From Confluentibacter sediminis (GTDB lineage: Bacteria > Bacteroidota > Bacteroidia > Flavobacteriales > Flavobacteriaceae), in NCBI RefSeq assembly GCF_003258355.1, contig NZ_QKPO01000001.1, positions 248,001 to 312,000 of the forward strand: DNA of 64,000 bases. The letters run 5' to 3'. Both the position numbers and the translations under genes were made by a program. Positions within the stretch are counted from its first letter, which is position 1, and every line of letters starts with the position of its first letter. Under the pieces are notes generated by a model. That model saw only the letters and a program-made list of their open reading frames with translations. It had not been told where the DNA came from and made no database searches. Below are positions 43,350 to 51,965 of this stretch, in pieces.

Positions 43350-46202
43350 ATGCCAAAAAATTCACAACTAAAATCTATTTTAATTATTGGTTCAGGACCT
43401 ATTGTTATTGGACAAGCATGCGAATTTGATTATTCAGGAACTCAAGCTTTAAGATCGCTTAGAGAAGATGGAATTGAAACCATTCTTATAAATTCCAATC
43501 CAGCAACCATTATGACCGACCCTTCTATGGCCGATCATGTGTACTTGCTTCCATTAACAACCAAATCAATCATTAAAATTTTAAAAGAGCATCCACAAAT
43601 TGATGCCGTTTTGCCAACTATGGGAGGACAAACAGCATTGAATTTATGTATTGAAGCAGATGAAAAAGGGATTTGGAAAGATTTTAATGTAGAAATTATA
43701 GGTGTAGATATTGCCGCTATTAATATTACGGAAGATAGAGAGCAATTTAGAGAATTGATGCTTAAAATAGGCATTCCCATGGCGCCACAAGCGACTGCAA
43801 CCTCTTATTTAAAAGGTAAAGAAATTGCTCAGGAATTCGGATTTCCACTGGTAATTAGAGCTTCTTTTACATTGGGTGGTGCAGGTGCGTCTTTTGTACA
43901 TAAAGAGGAGGAATTTGATGAATTATTAACCCGTGGACTAGAGATTTCTCCCATCCATGAGGTGATGATTGATAAAGCATTGATCGGTTGGAAAGAGTAT
44001 GAGTTAGAGCTGCTTAGAGATGCAAATGATAATGTGGTCATCATCTGTTCTATTGAGAATATGGATCCTATGGGAATTCATACTGGTGATTCTATAACGG
44101 TTGCCCCTGCGATGACTTTGAGTGATAGAACCTACCAAAAAATGCGTGATATGGCCATCCATATGATGCGTAGTATTGGTGATTTTGCAGGTGGTTGTAA
44201 TGTACAGTTTGCTGTAAGTCCAGATGAACATGAAGATATTATAGCGATTGAAATTAATCCACGTGTATCACGTTCGTCGGCATTGGCAAGTAAAGCAACG
44301 GGGTATCCCATTGCGAAAATTGCTGCTAAGTTGGCGATTGGTTATCATTTAGATGAATTACAAAATCAAATTACAAAATCGACTTCAGCATTATTTGAGC
44401 CTACTTTAGATTATGTAATTGTAAAAATACCACGTTGGAATTTCGATAAATTTGAAGGATCCGATAGAACGTTAGGACTTCAAATGAAATCTGTTGGTGA
44501 GGTTATGGGGATTGGTCGTTCGTTTCAAGAAGCTCTTCATAAAGCCACGCAATCTCTTGAAATTAAACGAAATGGGCTAGGAGCTGACGGTAAAGAAAAT
44601 AAAGATTACAATCAAATTATAGAAAAATTAACTTACGCATCATGGGATAGAGTATTTATTATTTATGATGCGATTGCTATGGGAATTCCGTTGAGTAGAA
44701 TTCACGAAATCACAAAAATAGATATGTGGTTTTTAAAGCAATATGAAGAATTGTTTTTACTGCAAAAAGAGATTTCTACATTTAAAATTGATACCATTCA
44801 AAAGGACTTATTGCTTGAAGCCAAACAAAAAGGCTATGGTGATAGACAAATAGCACACATGTTGGGCTGTTTAGAAAGTCAGGTCTACAATAAACGTGAA
44901 GAATTTGGCATCAATAGAGTTTACAAATTGGTTGATACCTGTGCAGCGGAATTTAAAGCGCAAACACCTTATTACTACTCAACGTTTGAAAGTGATATGG
45001 AAACTGCCGATGGAAAGCGTTATGCCGATAATGAAAGTATTGTTTCCGATAAGAAAAAAGTGATTGTTTTAGGCTCAGGGCCTAACCGAATCGGTCAAGG
45101 TATCGAGTTTGATTATTGCTGTGTGCATGGTGTTTTGGCTGCTGCTGAATGTGGTTATGAAACCATTATGATTAACTGTAACCCAGAAACCGTTTCAACG
45201 GATTTTGATACAGCACATAAACTCTATTTTGAACCCGTTTTTTGGGAACATATTTACGATATTATTAAGCATGAAAAACCTGAAGGTGTTATTGTTCAAT
45301 TAGGTGGACAAACGGCTTTGAAACTTGCTGAAAAATTAACCAAATATGGTGTTAAAATTATAGGAACTAGCTTTGAATCATTGGATTTAGCTGAAGATAG
45401 AGGGCATTTTTCTAATTTACTGAAAGAGAATAATATTCCTTATCCTCAGTTTGATATTGCAACAACCGCTGATGAAGCTTCTGCCATTGCAGATGTGTTG
45501 GATTTCCCAATTTTGGTAAGACCTTCGTATGTGCTTGGTGGACAAGGTATGAAGATTGTTATTAACAAACAAGATCTTGAAAAACATGTGGTTGACTTGT
45601 TAAGTCAAATGCCAGGGAATCAATTATTATTGGATCATTATTTAGAAGGTGCCATAGAAGCGGAAGCGGATGCTATTTGTGATGGTGAAGACGTGTATAT
45701 TATAGGTATCATGGAGCATATCGAACCTTGCGGTATCCACTCGGGTGATAGTAATGCCATGTTGCCACCATTCAATTTGGGCGATTTGGTAATGCAACAA
45801 ATAAAAGATCATACTAAGAAAATTGCCTTAGCATTGAATACCGTTGGTTTAATAAACATTCAATTTGCCATTAAAGATGATATTGTATATATTATTGAAG
45901 CCAATCCAAGGGCATCTCGTACCGTTCCTTTTATTGCAAAAGCATACGGAGAGCCTTATGTGAATTATGCTACTAAAGTCATGCTAGGGGATAAAAAGGT
46001 GAAAGATTTTAATTTTAATCCGCAATTAAAAGGATATGCTATTAAGCAACCCGTATTCTCTTTCAATAAGTTTCATAATGTGAATAAAAAATTAGGCCCA
46101 GAAATGAAGAGTACAGGAGAAAGCATTTTGTTTATTGATAGTTTAAAAGACGATGAGTTTTATGAGCTATATTCCAGACGAAAAATGTATCTTAATAAAT
46201 AA
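43350..46202 (+). CDS. carB: Carbamoyl phosphate synthase large subunit, short form
   Basis: A 950-residue enzyme that makes carbamoyl phosphate for arginine and pyrimidine synthesis. Both halves are intact: IIGSGPIVIGQACEFDYSGT at 11 and VLGSGPNRIGQGIEFDYCCV near 570 begin the two ATP-grasp halves, with ASFTLGGAGASF and RPSYVLGGQGMKIV as ATP loops. The protein ends (ELYSRRKMYLNK) right after the second ATP-grasp domain, so the C-terminal MGS-like allosteric domain of about 130 residues found in the 1073-residue E. coli protein is missing. The small subunit gene carA is not in the window. Confidence 0.95.
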   Translation: MPKNSQLKSILIIGSGPIVIGQACEFDYSGTQALRSLREDGIETILINSNPATIMTDPSMADHVYLLPLTTKSIIKILKEHPQIDAVLPTMGGQTALNLCIEADEKGIWKDFNVEIIGVDIAAINITEDREQFRELMLKIGIPMAPQATATSYLKGKEIAQEFGFPLVIRASFTLGGAGASFVHKEEEFDELLTRGLEISPIHEVMIDKALIGWKEYELELLRDANDNVVIICSIENMDPMGIHTGDSITVAPAMTLSDRTYQKMRDMAIHMMRSIGDFAGGCNVQFAVSPDEHEDIIAIEINPRVSRSSALASKATGYPIAKIAAKLAIGYHLDELQNQITKSTSALFEPTLDYVIVKIPRWNFDKFEGSDRTLGLQMKSVGEVMGIGRSFQEALHKATQSLEIKRNGLGADGKENKDYNQIIEKLTYASWDRVFIIYDAIAMGIPLSRIHEITKIDMWFLKQYEELFLLQKEISTFKIDTIQKDLLLEAKQKGYGDRQIAHMLGCLESQVYNKREEFGINRVYKLVDTCAAEFKAQTPYYYSTFESDMETADGKRYADNESIVSDKKKVIVLGSGPNRIGQGIEFDYCCVHGVLAAAECGYETIMINCNPETVSTDFDTAHKLYFEPVFWEHIYDIIKHEKPEGVIVQLGGQTALKLAEKLTKYGVKIIGTSFESLDLAEDRGHFSNLLKENNIPYPQFDIATTADEASAIADVLDFPILVRPSYVLGGQGMKIVINKQDLEKHVVDLLSQMPGNQLLLDHYLEGAIEAEADAICDGEDVYIIGIMEHIEPCGIHSGDSNAMLPPFNLGDLVMQQIKDHTKKIALALNTVGLINIQFAIKDDIVYIIEANPRASRTVPFIAKAYGEPYVNYATKVMLGDKKVKDFNFNPQLKGYAIKQPVFSFNKFHNVNKKLGPEMKSTGESILFIDSLKDDEFYELYSRRKMYLNK

Positions 46203-46203
46203 T

Positions 46204-46232
46204 AAAAAATGCCGCTAACAGCGGCATTTTTT
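46204..46232. terminator. Terminator between carB and the thioesterase gene, bidirectional
   Basis: Bases 46204-46216 pair perfectly with 46220-46232 around a three-base loop. It starts two bases after the carB stop and ends next to the stop of the converging gene. Confidence 0.93.
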
Positions 46233-46234
46233 AG

Positions 46235-46777
46235 TTAAAGCTCAATTTTAGCATTCTGATCTTTCAAGGAATCTAAATACAATTCCATTTTAAATTCCGA
46301 AGTTCTAAAAGCAGTCGTTCTGTTTTTGGCTTGCTCTTGCCTTGCTATACTTCTGGCAAATCTGCGAACTTTATCTTTAGTGTTTAATATAATACCCGGA
46401 ACGGTCACATTATGTCCATTCTCATCTTTGGCGACCATAGTAAAATATGATGAGTTGCAATGTTTTCTTTCTCCTGTTTGAATATTTTCAGATTCTACCC
46501 TTACCCCAATGACCATAGAGGTTCTGCCTGTATAATTAACCGAAGCTTTAAGGGTTGCCAGTTCGCCTACTTCAATAGGATTTAAAAAATCGACTTTGTT
46601 AACAGATGCCGTTACACAATAGTTTCTGGAATGTCTGGAAGCACAAGCAAATGCAATTTGATCCATAAGGCTTAATATGTAACCGCCATGTATTTTTCCG
46701 CTAAAATTGGAATGCGATGGCAGCATTAATTGGGTCATACTTACTTGTGATTCTTCGGTGCTTTTAAACATGTGCAT
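46235..46777 (-). CDS. Acyl-CoA thioesterase, hotdog fold
   Basis: 180 residues of the YciA/BACH acyl-CoA hydrolase group. The family block NFSGKIHGGYILSLMDQIAF followed by ACASRHSRNYCVTASVNKVD contains the catalytic region, and GRTSMVIGVRVESENIQTGE continues the hotdog strand. It hydrolyses acyl-CoA to free acid and CoA in the cytoplasm. Its start overlaps the end of the DUF3307 gene by 14 bases. ATG at 46777 and 46771 are both possible. Confidence 0.88.
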   Translation of the reverse strand: MHMFKSTEESQVSMTQLMLPSHSNFSGKIHGGYILSLMDQIAFACASRHSRNYCVTASVNKVDFLNPIEVGELATLKASVNYTGRTSMVIGVRVESENIQTGERKHCNSSYFTMVAKDENGHNVTVPGIILNTKDKVRRFARSIARQEQAKNRTTAFRTSEFKMELYLDSLKDQNAKIEL

Positions 46778-47480
46778 AAATAATATAGGTGTATATAATT
46801 CCTGTAATTATGGCAATACCAAAACTTATTAGTGTACCAATTAAAATGTATTCAGTTAGTTTTCTGTGTTTAGATTCTTTTAAATCTCCAAACCTAAAAA
46901 CAGATTTTGCTGTTATTAAAAAACCAACAGCTTCCCAATGGTTAAATATGATGAAAATAAAAACCAACACACGTTCTAAAATGCCAATATATTTACCAGC
47001 ATCTTCTAGGGATTGATTGTCTTTTGTTAACTCTTCAATATTCCATTTTGCAAAAATAATTTTCATGAATATAGAAACAGGAATGGTTAAAAATAGCAAG
47101 CAAACCAATAACATTAAGTTGCTTTCTGTTATAATATTATCAATTTTCAACGTATTTTCAGAAAAGGAAAAATAACAAATAACAATAACGATGATATGTA
47201 GTAACTGATCTATAAAAAATAAATAGCGTTTTGTATTTTCCTTTTGAATGGAAAGTTTGGTAGCATCTATTATAAAATGTGAGCTACCAATGATTAATAA
47301 GATGGGCCAAAGTGATATATCCCAAAGAATGAATGCTGTTACCAAAATATGGATGCATACATGTAAATAAAGCTTTTGGGATTTTAATTTTTTTTGTTCT
47401 TTTTCCTTCACCCATGATTCTGGTTGAAGAAAAAAATCGCCCATAAAATGTGCTAACAATAATTTTATCAATAGTATCAT
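46764..47480 (-). CDS. DUF3307 membrane protein
   Basis: 238 residues with six or so membrane helices. The N-terminus LLLAHFMGDFFLQPESWVKE is the DUF3307 signature (the 'AHxxGDFxLQ' motif). The function is unknown. It overlaps the satD-like gene by four bases upstream and the thioesterase gene by 14 bases downstream, so the three form one transcript. DUF3307 and SatD proteins are often adjacent in other genomes, as far as I remember, which suggests that they work together. Confidence 0.8.
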   Translation of the reverse strand: MILLIKLLLAHFMGDFFLQPESWVKEKEQKKLKSQKLYLHVCIHILVTAFILWDISLWPILLIIGSSHFIIDATKLSIQKENTKRYLFFIDQLLHIIVIVICYFSFSENTLKIDNIITESNLMLLVCLLFLTIPVSIFMKIIFAKWNIEELTKDNQSLEDAGKYIGILERVLVFIFIIFNHWEAVGFLITAKSVFRFGDLKESKHRKLTEYILIGTLISFGIAIITGIIYTYIIYAHV

Positions 47481-48112
47481 TTTTCTTCCAAGAGATTTAA
47501 TTCCAGTTGTTTTATTTTTTGATGATACATACTATCCAAATCCATTATTTCATTAAAATAAGCACGTTTCAAACGTTTGCTTACGGCATCCTGACTAATT
47601 CCTAAAATTTCTGCTATTTCTGTTTGCAATACATCTTCATTTTCTAGGGCAACCTTAATGGTTTCTGCTGAATTCACGGTCCAATGATCCATGGACATTA
47701 AAGCAAGCTTAAAATATAAGTTAAGCTCTTCGTCTAAAAAATTATAGCGAGACTTTATTTTTAAGTTTGTTTTTTCTTTTTTAAGATTCGCCAAGGTGTC
47801 TCCTGAAAATTGAAACACCTCTCCATTCGATTCGGTTATCAAATGACCTTCAAAATTTTTATTACCGACCCCTATAGCCATGCGTACATCTAAACCTTTT
47901 ACGGTTTTTATGCAGGCTTTAATATAAATCGCAATGTTAAAGGCTTTTTTATTATCCTTAATTTCAATTTGAAAACTATCACCGCGAAAAATTTCCCAGT
48001 ACTTTTTATCAATTCCAGTATTGGTCAATGCTTCTCTTAAAGGAGTTAACCATGTTTCTGGATTTGTAAATTTTTTAGATTTAATAATATCTCCTGTTAT
48101 AACACTTACCAT
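47477..48112 (-). CDS. SatD-family regulator with C-terminal HTH
   Basis: 211 residues in two parts. The N-terminal part has VITGDIIKSKK at 4-14, WEIFRGDSFQIEI near 42 and VRMAIGVGNK near 78, a layout that reminds me of class III nucleotidyl cyclase/GGDEF-type palm folds, though no full catalytic set is visible. The C-terminal part is a helix-turn-helix (QTEIAEILGISQDAVSKRLK near 165). It overlaps the DUF3307 gene by four bases. Five repeats of about 28 bases start right at its ATG and reach upstream to 48253, a likely binding array for this protein. Confidence 0.75.
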   Translation of the reverse strand: MVSVITGDIIKSKKFTNPETWLTPLREALTNTGIDKKYWEIFRGDSFQIEIKDNKKAFNIAIYIKACIKTVKGLDVRMAIGVGNKNFEGHLITESNGEVFQFSGDTLANLKKEKTNLKIKSRYNFLDEELNLYFKLALMSMDHWTVNSAETIKVALENEDVLQTEIAEILGISQDAVSKRLKRAYFNEIMDLDSMYHQKIKQLELNLLEEK

Positions 48113-48253
48113 ATCAAAATTTAATATTCCGTTTTTATAGAATAATTATAAATATGCCCTTTTTAAGGAATAATTAATAATATGCCTTTTTAAAGGAATA
48201 ATTAAATATATCACATATTTAATGGATTAACAAATATATCGGATTTTTAAATG
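48113..48253. repeat. Five tandem ~28-bp units upstream of the satD-like gene
   Basis: Units start at about 48113 (weak), 48140, 48168, 48196 and 48225. The two best (48140-48167 and 48168-48195) share GAATAATTA, TATGCC and CTTTTTAA in the same places. The array fills the leader between the start codon and a TATATTTG element (minus strand, 48231-48238). Confidence 0.7.
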
Positions 48254-48268
48254 AAATAATACTTGTTT

Positions 48269-48613
48269 TTATTGCTCAACTTCCACCTTTGTTACAAAAT
48301 ATTTAGCATCTCCTAACCAAAATAAGGTTTTATAACGTTCGAAATAATGAAGCTTGACCATTTTACCTTGAAAATTATTTAAATCTTCAATGACTTGTTT
48401 TTCTTTGTCTTCTACTGAAAATTGAAATCTTTGAGATTCGGAAACGCCCTGACTTATTTCGCCTTCCCAAGTTTTAAAAATAACCCCTTTATGTGTGAAT
48501 TTAATTAATTCACCAGCTCTAACACCTTTACTATAACTGGAAAAATAAAGAAAACAGATATAAAGGATACTTAAAAGAATAATGCCAATACCAATTTTTT
48601 TAAGAATTTTCAT
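48269..48613 (-). CDS. Small membrane-anchored protein, unknown
   Basis: 114 residues with one N-terminal membrane segment (about 6-27) and a soluble part: RAGELIKFTHKGVIFKTWEG followed by EISQGVSESQRFQFSVEDKE. I remember close relatives in many Flavobacteriia, sometimes misnamed 6-phosphogluconate dehydrogenase, but no dehydrogenase motif is here. The function is unknown. It lies 11 bases after the rmuC stop codon on the same strand and is probably co-transcribed with it. Confidence 0.7.
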   Translation of the reverse strand: MKILKKIGIGIILLSILYICFLYFSSYSKGVRAGELIKFTHKGVIFKTWEGEISQGVSESQRFQFSVEDKEKQVIEDLNNFQGKMVKLHYFERYKTLFWLGDAKYFVTKVEVEQ

Positions 48614-48624
48614 TTTGTTAATTT

Positions 48625-49941
48625 TTAATGGTCTTCAGCACGTTTCAATATCGCTTCGGGTAGTGCTTTTTTTGCCTTGGCGCCCATTTTTTTAAGTTTT
48701 TCAACACTGGTAATGAGGTTTCCTTTACCGTCGACCAGTTTGTTCATGGCAGCGGAATAATCACTTTTTGCAGCATCAATTTTTTTACCAACGCCTGTTA
48801 AATCTATAACCAATCCTTCAAATTTATCGTATAAGGCACCGGCTTGTCTGGCAATTTCAATGGCGTTTTGTTGTTGTTTTTCGTTATTCCACATGCTATC
48901 AATGGTACGTAAGGTGGCCAAAAGGGTAGAAGGTGTAACAATCACAATGTTTTTTTCAAAGGCTTTGTTGTAAATGCTATTATCTTCATTGACCACGACT
49001 GCAAAGGCTGGCTCGATGGGGATAAACATCAACACAAAATCTGGCGATTCAATATCGTATAAATCTTGATAATTTTTATCTGAAAGCTGATCGATGTGTT
49101 TTTTAATGGAATTGACGTGAGCTTTTAAATACATGGCTTTATCATCATCTTCGGCATTTACCAAACGCTCATAATCGGTTAATGATACTTTACTATCTAT
49201 AACCATTTTTTTACCATCGGGCAGGTGTAAAACCACATCGGGCAATACACGGGAACCATCTGCCAAGGTGAAACTTTGCTGTACAAAATACTCTCTATCT
49301 TTTTCTAAACCGGATTTTTCAAGAACACGCTCCAATACCAACTCGCCCCAATTTCCTTGCATTTTACTGTCACCTTTTAAGGCTCTGGTTAAATTGGTGG
49401 CTTCTTTTGTCATTTGTTGGTTGAGGTCTTTTAAGCCAATCAACTGCTCTTTTAAAGCCGAATGCATACTGATGCTTTCCTTCTGGGTTAAATCTACTTT
49501 GTCTTCAAAAAGTTTTATTTTTTCTTGTAGCGGAGTTAATATGTTTTTGATGTTTTCTTTATTCTGAAGTGTGAATTTTTCCGATTTTTCATCCAGTATT
49601 TTAGTTGCCAACAATTCAAAGTCTTTGCGCAATGCCTCTTGCCGTTTTTCTAACTCTTCATCGCGTTTTAAATTGAGTTGATACAGATTGTCATATTCGG
49701 TATTCCGTTTAGTTAATTCAGCATTTAAAAAGTCTTTTTCTGTTCTTATGGCTTCCCGTTCAACTTCAATTTTGTTTACATATTGTTTTAATTCATTGAT
49801 TGTATTGGTCATTTGGTTTTGGCGTTCTTCCAAGGTGCTTTGCTCGCTTTTGCTTTTAAGTTTGGTGAAAGTCATACCAATATAGGCACCAATGGCTCCT
49901 GAAATTAAAATGGTTAGAACTATGATAAGGTTGTTGTCCAT
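48625..49941 (-). CDS. rmuC: DNA recombination protein RmuC
   Basis: 438 residues. One N-terminal membrane helix (about 4-24) is followed by a long coiled coil (about 30-170) and the RmuC nuclease-like domain with GNWGELVLERVLEKSGLEKD near 200, LPDGKKMVIDSKVSLTDYER near 245 and FVLMFIPIEPAF near 310. The ... VIDSK ... block is the conserved PD-(D/E)xK-like motif of the family. RmuC limits DNA rearrangements at short inverted repeats, known from E. coli. It is upstream of the small membrane protein gene. Confidence 0.92.
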   Translation of the reverse strand: MDNNLIIVLTILISGAIGAYIGMTFTKLKSKSEQSTLEERQNQMTNTINELKQYVNKIEVEREAIRTEKDFLNAELTKRNTEYDNLYQLNLKRDEELEKRQEALRKDFELLATKILDEKSEKFTLQNKENIKNILTPLQEKIKLFEDKVDLTQKESISMHSALKEQLIGLKDLNQQMTKEATNLTRALKGDSKMQGNWGELVLERVLEKSGLEKDREYFVQQSFTLADGSRVLPDVVLHLPDGKKMVIDSKVSLTDYERLVNAEDDDKAMYLKAHVNSIKKHIDQLSDKNYQDLYDIESPDFVLMFIPIEPAFAVVVNEDNSIYNKAFEKNIVIVTPSTLLATLRTIDSMWNNEKQQQNAIEIARQAGALYDKFEGLVIDLTGVGKKIDAAKSDYSAAMNKLVDGKGNLITSVEKLKKMGAKAKKALPEAILKRAEDH

Positions 49942-50035
49942 TAAGAAAAAGATTTACTCAAAGATAAATGTTTTAGTTTGAAGTAAGAATATAGAAACGT
50001 GAAGTTTTTAACTGCAAATTAAAACTGAATGCAGC

Positions 50036-50830
50036 TTATTTTTTTACCCGAAATGTCCCCGTTTTATCATCAAAAGCAATTAAATCTTTTGGGAATAAAG
50101 AATCGAAAACGCCTTTTGTTATTAAATTACAGGGCATGTCTGATACAACGCTATCGGGTGTCATAACAATTAATCTATCACACAATTGAATGGCTAAATC
50201 TATTTCGTGCGACGAAAATAAAATGGTTTTATGGGTGTCTTTAACTAATTTTTGTAGCAATTTTAAGGTAGATACTTTATGGTAAATGTCTAAATGTGTA
50301 GTGGGTTCATCTAAAATAATTAAGTCGGTGTCTTGCGCTAAGGCACGAGCAATCATGACTTTTTGTAATTGACCATCGCTTAATTCAAAACATTTTTTTT
50401 GTTTTAAATCGGAAATATTGGTTTTACTTAAAGCAGAATTTATAATTGCTATATCATGGTCAGATAAATTGCCAACCCAATTGGTATAAGGTTGCCTGCC
50501 CAAAGCCACGATTTCAAAAACAGATAAATTTTTAGAGATCAATTTCTCGGTTAAAACTAAACTTAGCACTTTAGCCAAATCGAGTGCGGCATACTGTTGT
50601 ATGTTTTTGCCATTAATAAAAATGTCGCCACTCAACGCCTTTTGAACATGGGTGAGGGTTCTTAAAAGTGTTGATTTTCCAACCCCATTTACCCCCACTA
50701 AACCAACCAATTCGCCTTGATGCAATTCTATATTAATATGGGAGGCTACCACGGTGCGTTCTTTTTTAGAAGCATAGCCAATGGATACCTCCTTGGTTTT
50801 TAAAATGATATGTTTGTTTTTTTCTATCAT
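50036..50830 (-). CDS. btuD: ABC transporter ATPase of the vitamin B12 uptake system
   Basis: A 264-residue ATPase of the FecE/BtuD group. Walker A is GVNGVGKSTLLRTL near 43, the signature is ELSDGQLQKVMIARALAQD near 147 (with D where most have G), Walker B is LIILDEPTTHLD near 170, and the switch is SSHEIDLA. It drives import through the FecCD-type permease encoded upstream on the same strand. The B12 role rests on the neighbouring receptor gene with a cobalamin riboswitch; siderophore or haem ATPases look alike. Confidence 0.82.
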   Translation of the reverse strand: MIEKNKHIILKTKEVSIGYASKKERTVVASHINIELHQGELVGLVGVNGVGKSTLLRTLTHVQKALSGDIFINGKNIQQYAALDLAKVLSLVLTEKLISKNLSVFEIVALGRQPYTNWVGNLSDHDIAIINSALSKTNISDLKQKKCFELSDGQLQKVMIARALAQDTDLIILDEPTTHLDIYHKVSTLKLLQKLVKDTHKTILFSSHEIDLAIQLCDRLIVMTPDSVVSDMPCNLITKGVFDSLFPKDLIAFDDKTGTFRVKK

Positions 50831-50933
50831 TTGTTAGAGTTACAAAGTTGCAAGTTTATAAAGTTAAAAGGTTACAGGGTTACAAAATTTCATAAGTATC
50901 TAAAAATCTAATTTGTCTAACAATCTAACTGGT
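50831..50933. repeat. Loose short-period repeats between btuC and btuD
   Basis: GTT recurs every 6-9 bases from 50833 to 50881 (GTTACAA-like units), and TCTA recurs every 8-9 bases from 50899 to 50936. The spacing is less strict than in the 7-bp arrays elsewhere in the window. The gap has no gene. Confidence 0.5.
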
Positions 50934-51965
50934 CTAAAACACCATTTTCCGTTTTCTTACCAATAGCCAAATAACAACAGGCGCCCCCACTAAAGACGTA
51001 ATGGCATTAATGGGTAATGTGTAATCGCTATTAGGAACCTGTGCAATACTATCGCAAATTAGCATGACAATAGCTCCAAATAGAAACACCCCAGGTAATA
51101 ATATCTTGTGGTTGGATGTATTGAAAACTTGGCGGGTTAAATGCGGAATGGCGAGACCTATAAAAGCGATGGGACCTGTAAATGCTGTAATGGTTCCTGC
51201 CAATAAACTGGTTGAAATAATGATGGCAAACCGACTTCTTTTAATGTTTAAACCTAAACTTTTAGCATAATTTTCACCTAAAAGCATGGTATTTAACGAT
51301 TTTACAGAAGCTAAACTGATAAGTAGTCCAAGGCTATAAATCATAAAAAAGATCATTAATTCATCCCAAGATAGATTTCCTAAGCTACCAAAACCCCAAA
51401 AAATGTATTGTTGCAGTTGTTGTGCAGACCCAAAATATGAAAGGACACTTACAATGGCCGAGGTCATGCTGGCAAACATAAGACCAATGATAAGTATTGC
51501 CATAGTATCCCTTATTTTTAAAGAAACTAATAAAACAGCGAATAATACTAATGAACTCCCTAAACTAGCTGCTATAACGATGCTCCATTTTGAGATTAAA
51601 AGCGACATAAAAACACCACCAAAAATAGACGAGCCAAGAATCACTAAAGCCACACCTAAACTGGCACCAGAACTAATCCCTAAAACAAAAGGCCCAGCTA
51701 GTGGATTTCTGAATAGTGTTTGCATTAATAAGCCTGAAATGCCCAAACCAGAGCCAACCAATATGGCTGTTAATGCTTTTGGTAATCGGTAATTTTGAAT
51801 GATGTGCTGCCAAGTTTCTTGTTCTGTAGAGTTTCCAATAAGACTATGTAACACGTCTTTAAAAGGAATATAAATGGACCCTAAACTTATATTTGCTAAA
51901 AAACATATGATAAGTATGATAGATAATACTAAAAATGATAATTTATATGTATTTGAATTAGGCAA
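50934..51965 (-). CDS. btuC: FecCD/BtuC family ABC permease
   Basis: A 343-residue inner-membrane permease with about ten helices, of the FecCD family. Typical blocks are YRLPKALTAILVGSGLGISG near 57, MQTLFRNPLAGPFVLGISSG near 80 and FIGLAIPHLTRQVF near 272, where the coupling helix contacts the ATPase. It begins one base after the gene for the binding protein ends, and a repeat-filled gap of 103 bases separates it from the ATPase gene. Together they import cobalamin, by context. Confidence 0.87.
   Translation of the reverse strand: MPNSNTYKLSFLVLSIILIICFLANISLGSIYIPFKDVLHSLIGNSTEQETWQHIIQNYRLPKALTAILVGSGLGISGLLMQTLFRNPLAGPFVLGISSGASLGVALVILGSSIFGGVFMSLLISKWSIVIAASLGSSLVLFAVLLVSLKIRDTMAILIIGLMFASMTSAIVSVLSYFGSAQQLQQYIFWGFGSLGNLSWDELMIFFMIYSLGLLISLASVKSLNTMLLGENYAKSLGLNIKRSRFAIIISTSLLAGTITAFTGPIAFIGLAIPHLTRQVFNTSNHKILLPGVFLFGAIVMLICDSIAQVPNSDYTLPINAITSLVGAPVVIWLLVRKRKMVF

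Noticed and set aside
46100-46235. A truncated carB pseudogene
   Set aside because: The protein ends cleanly at a domain border and a perfect terminator begins two bases after the stop, so the short form looks normal.
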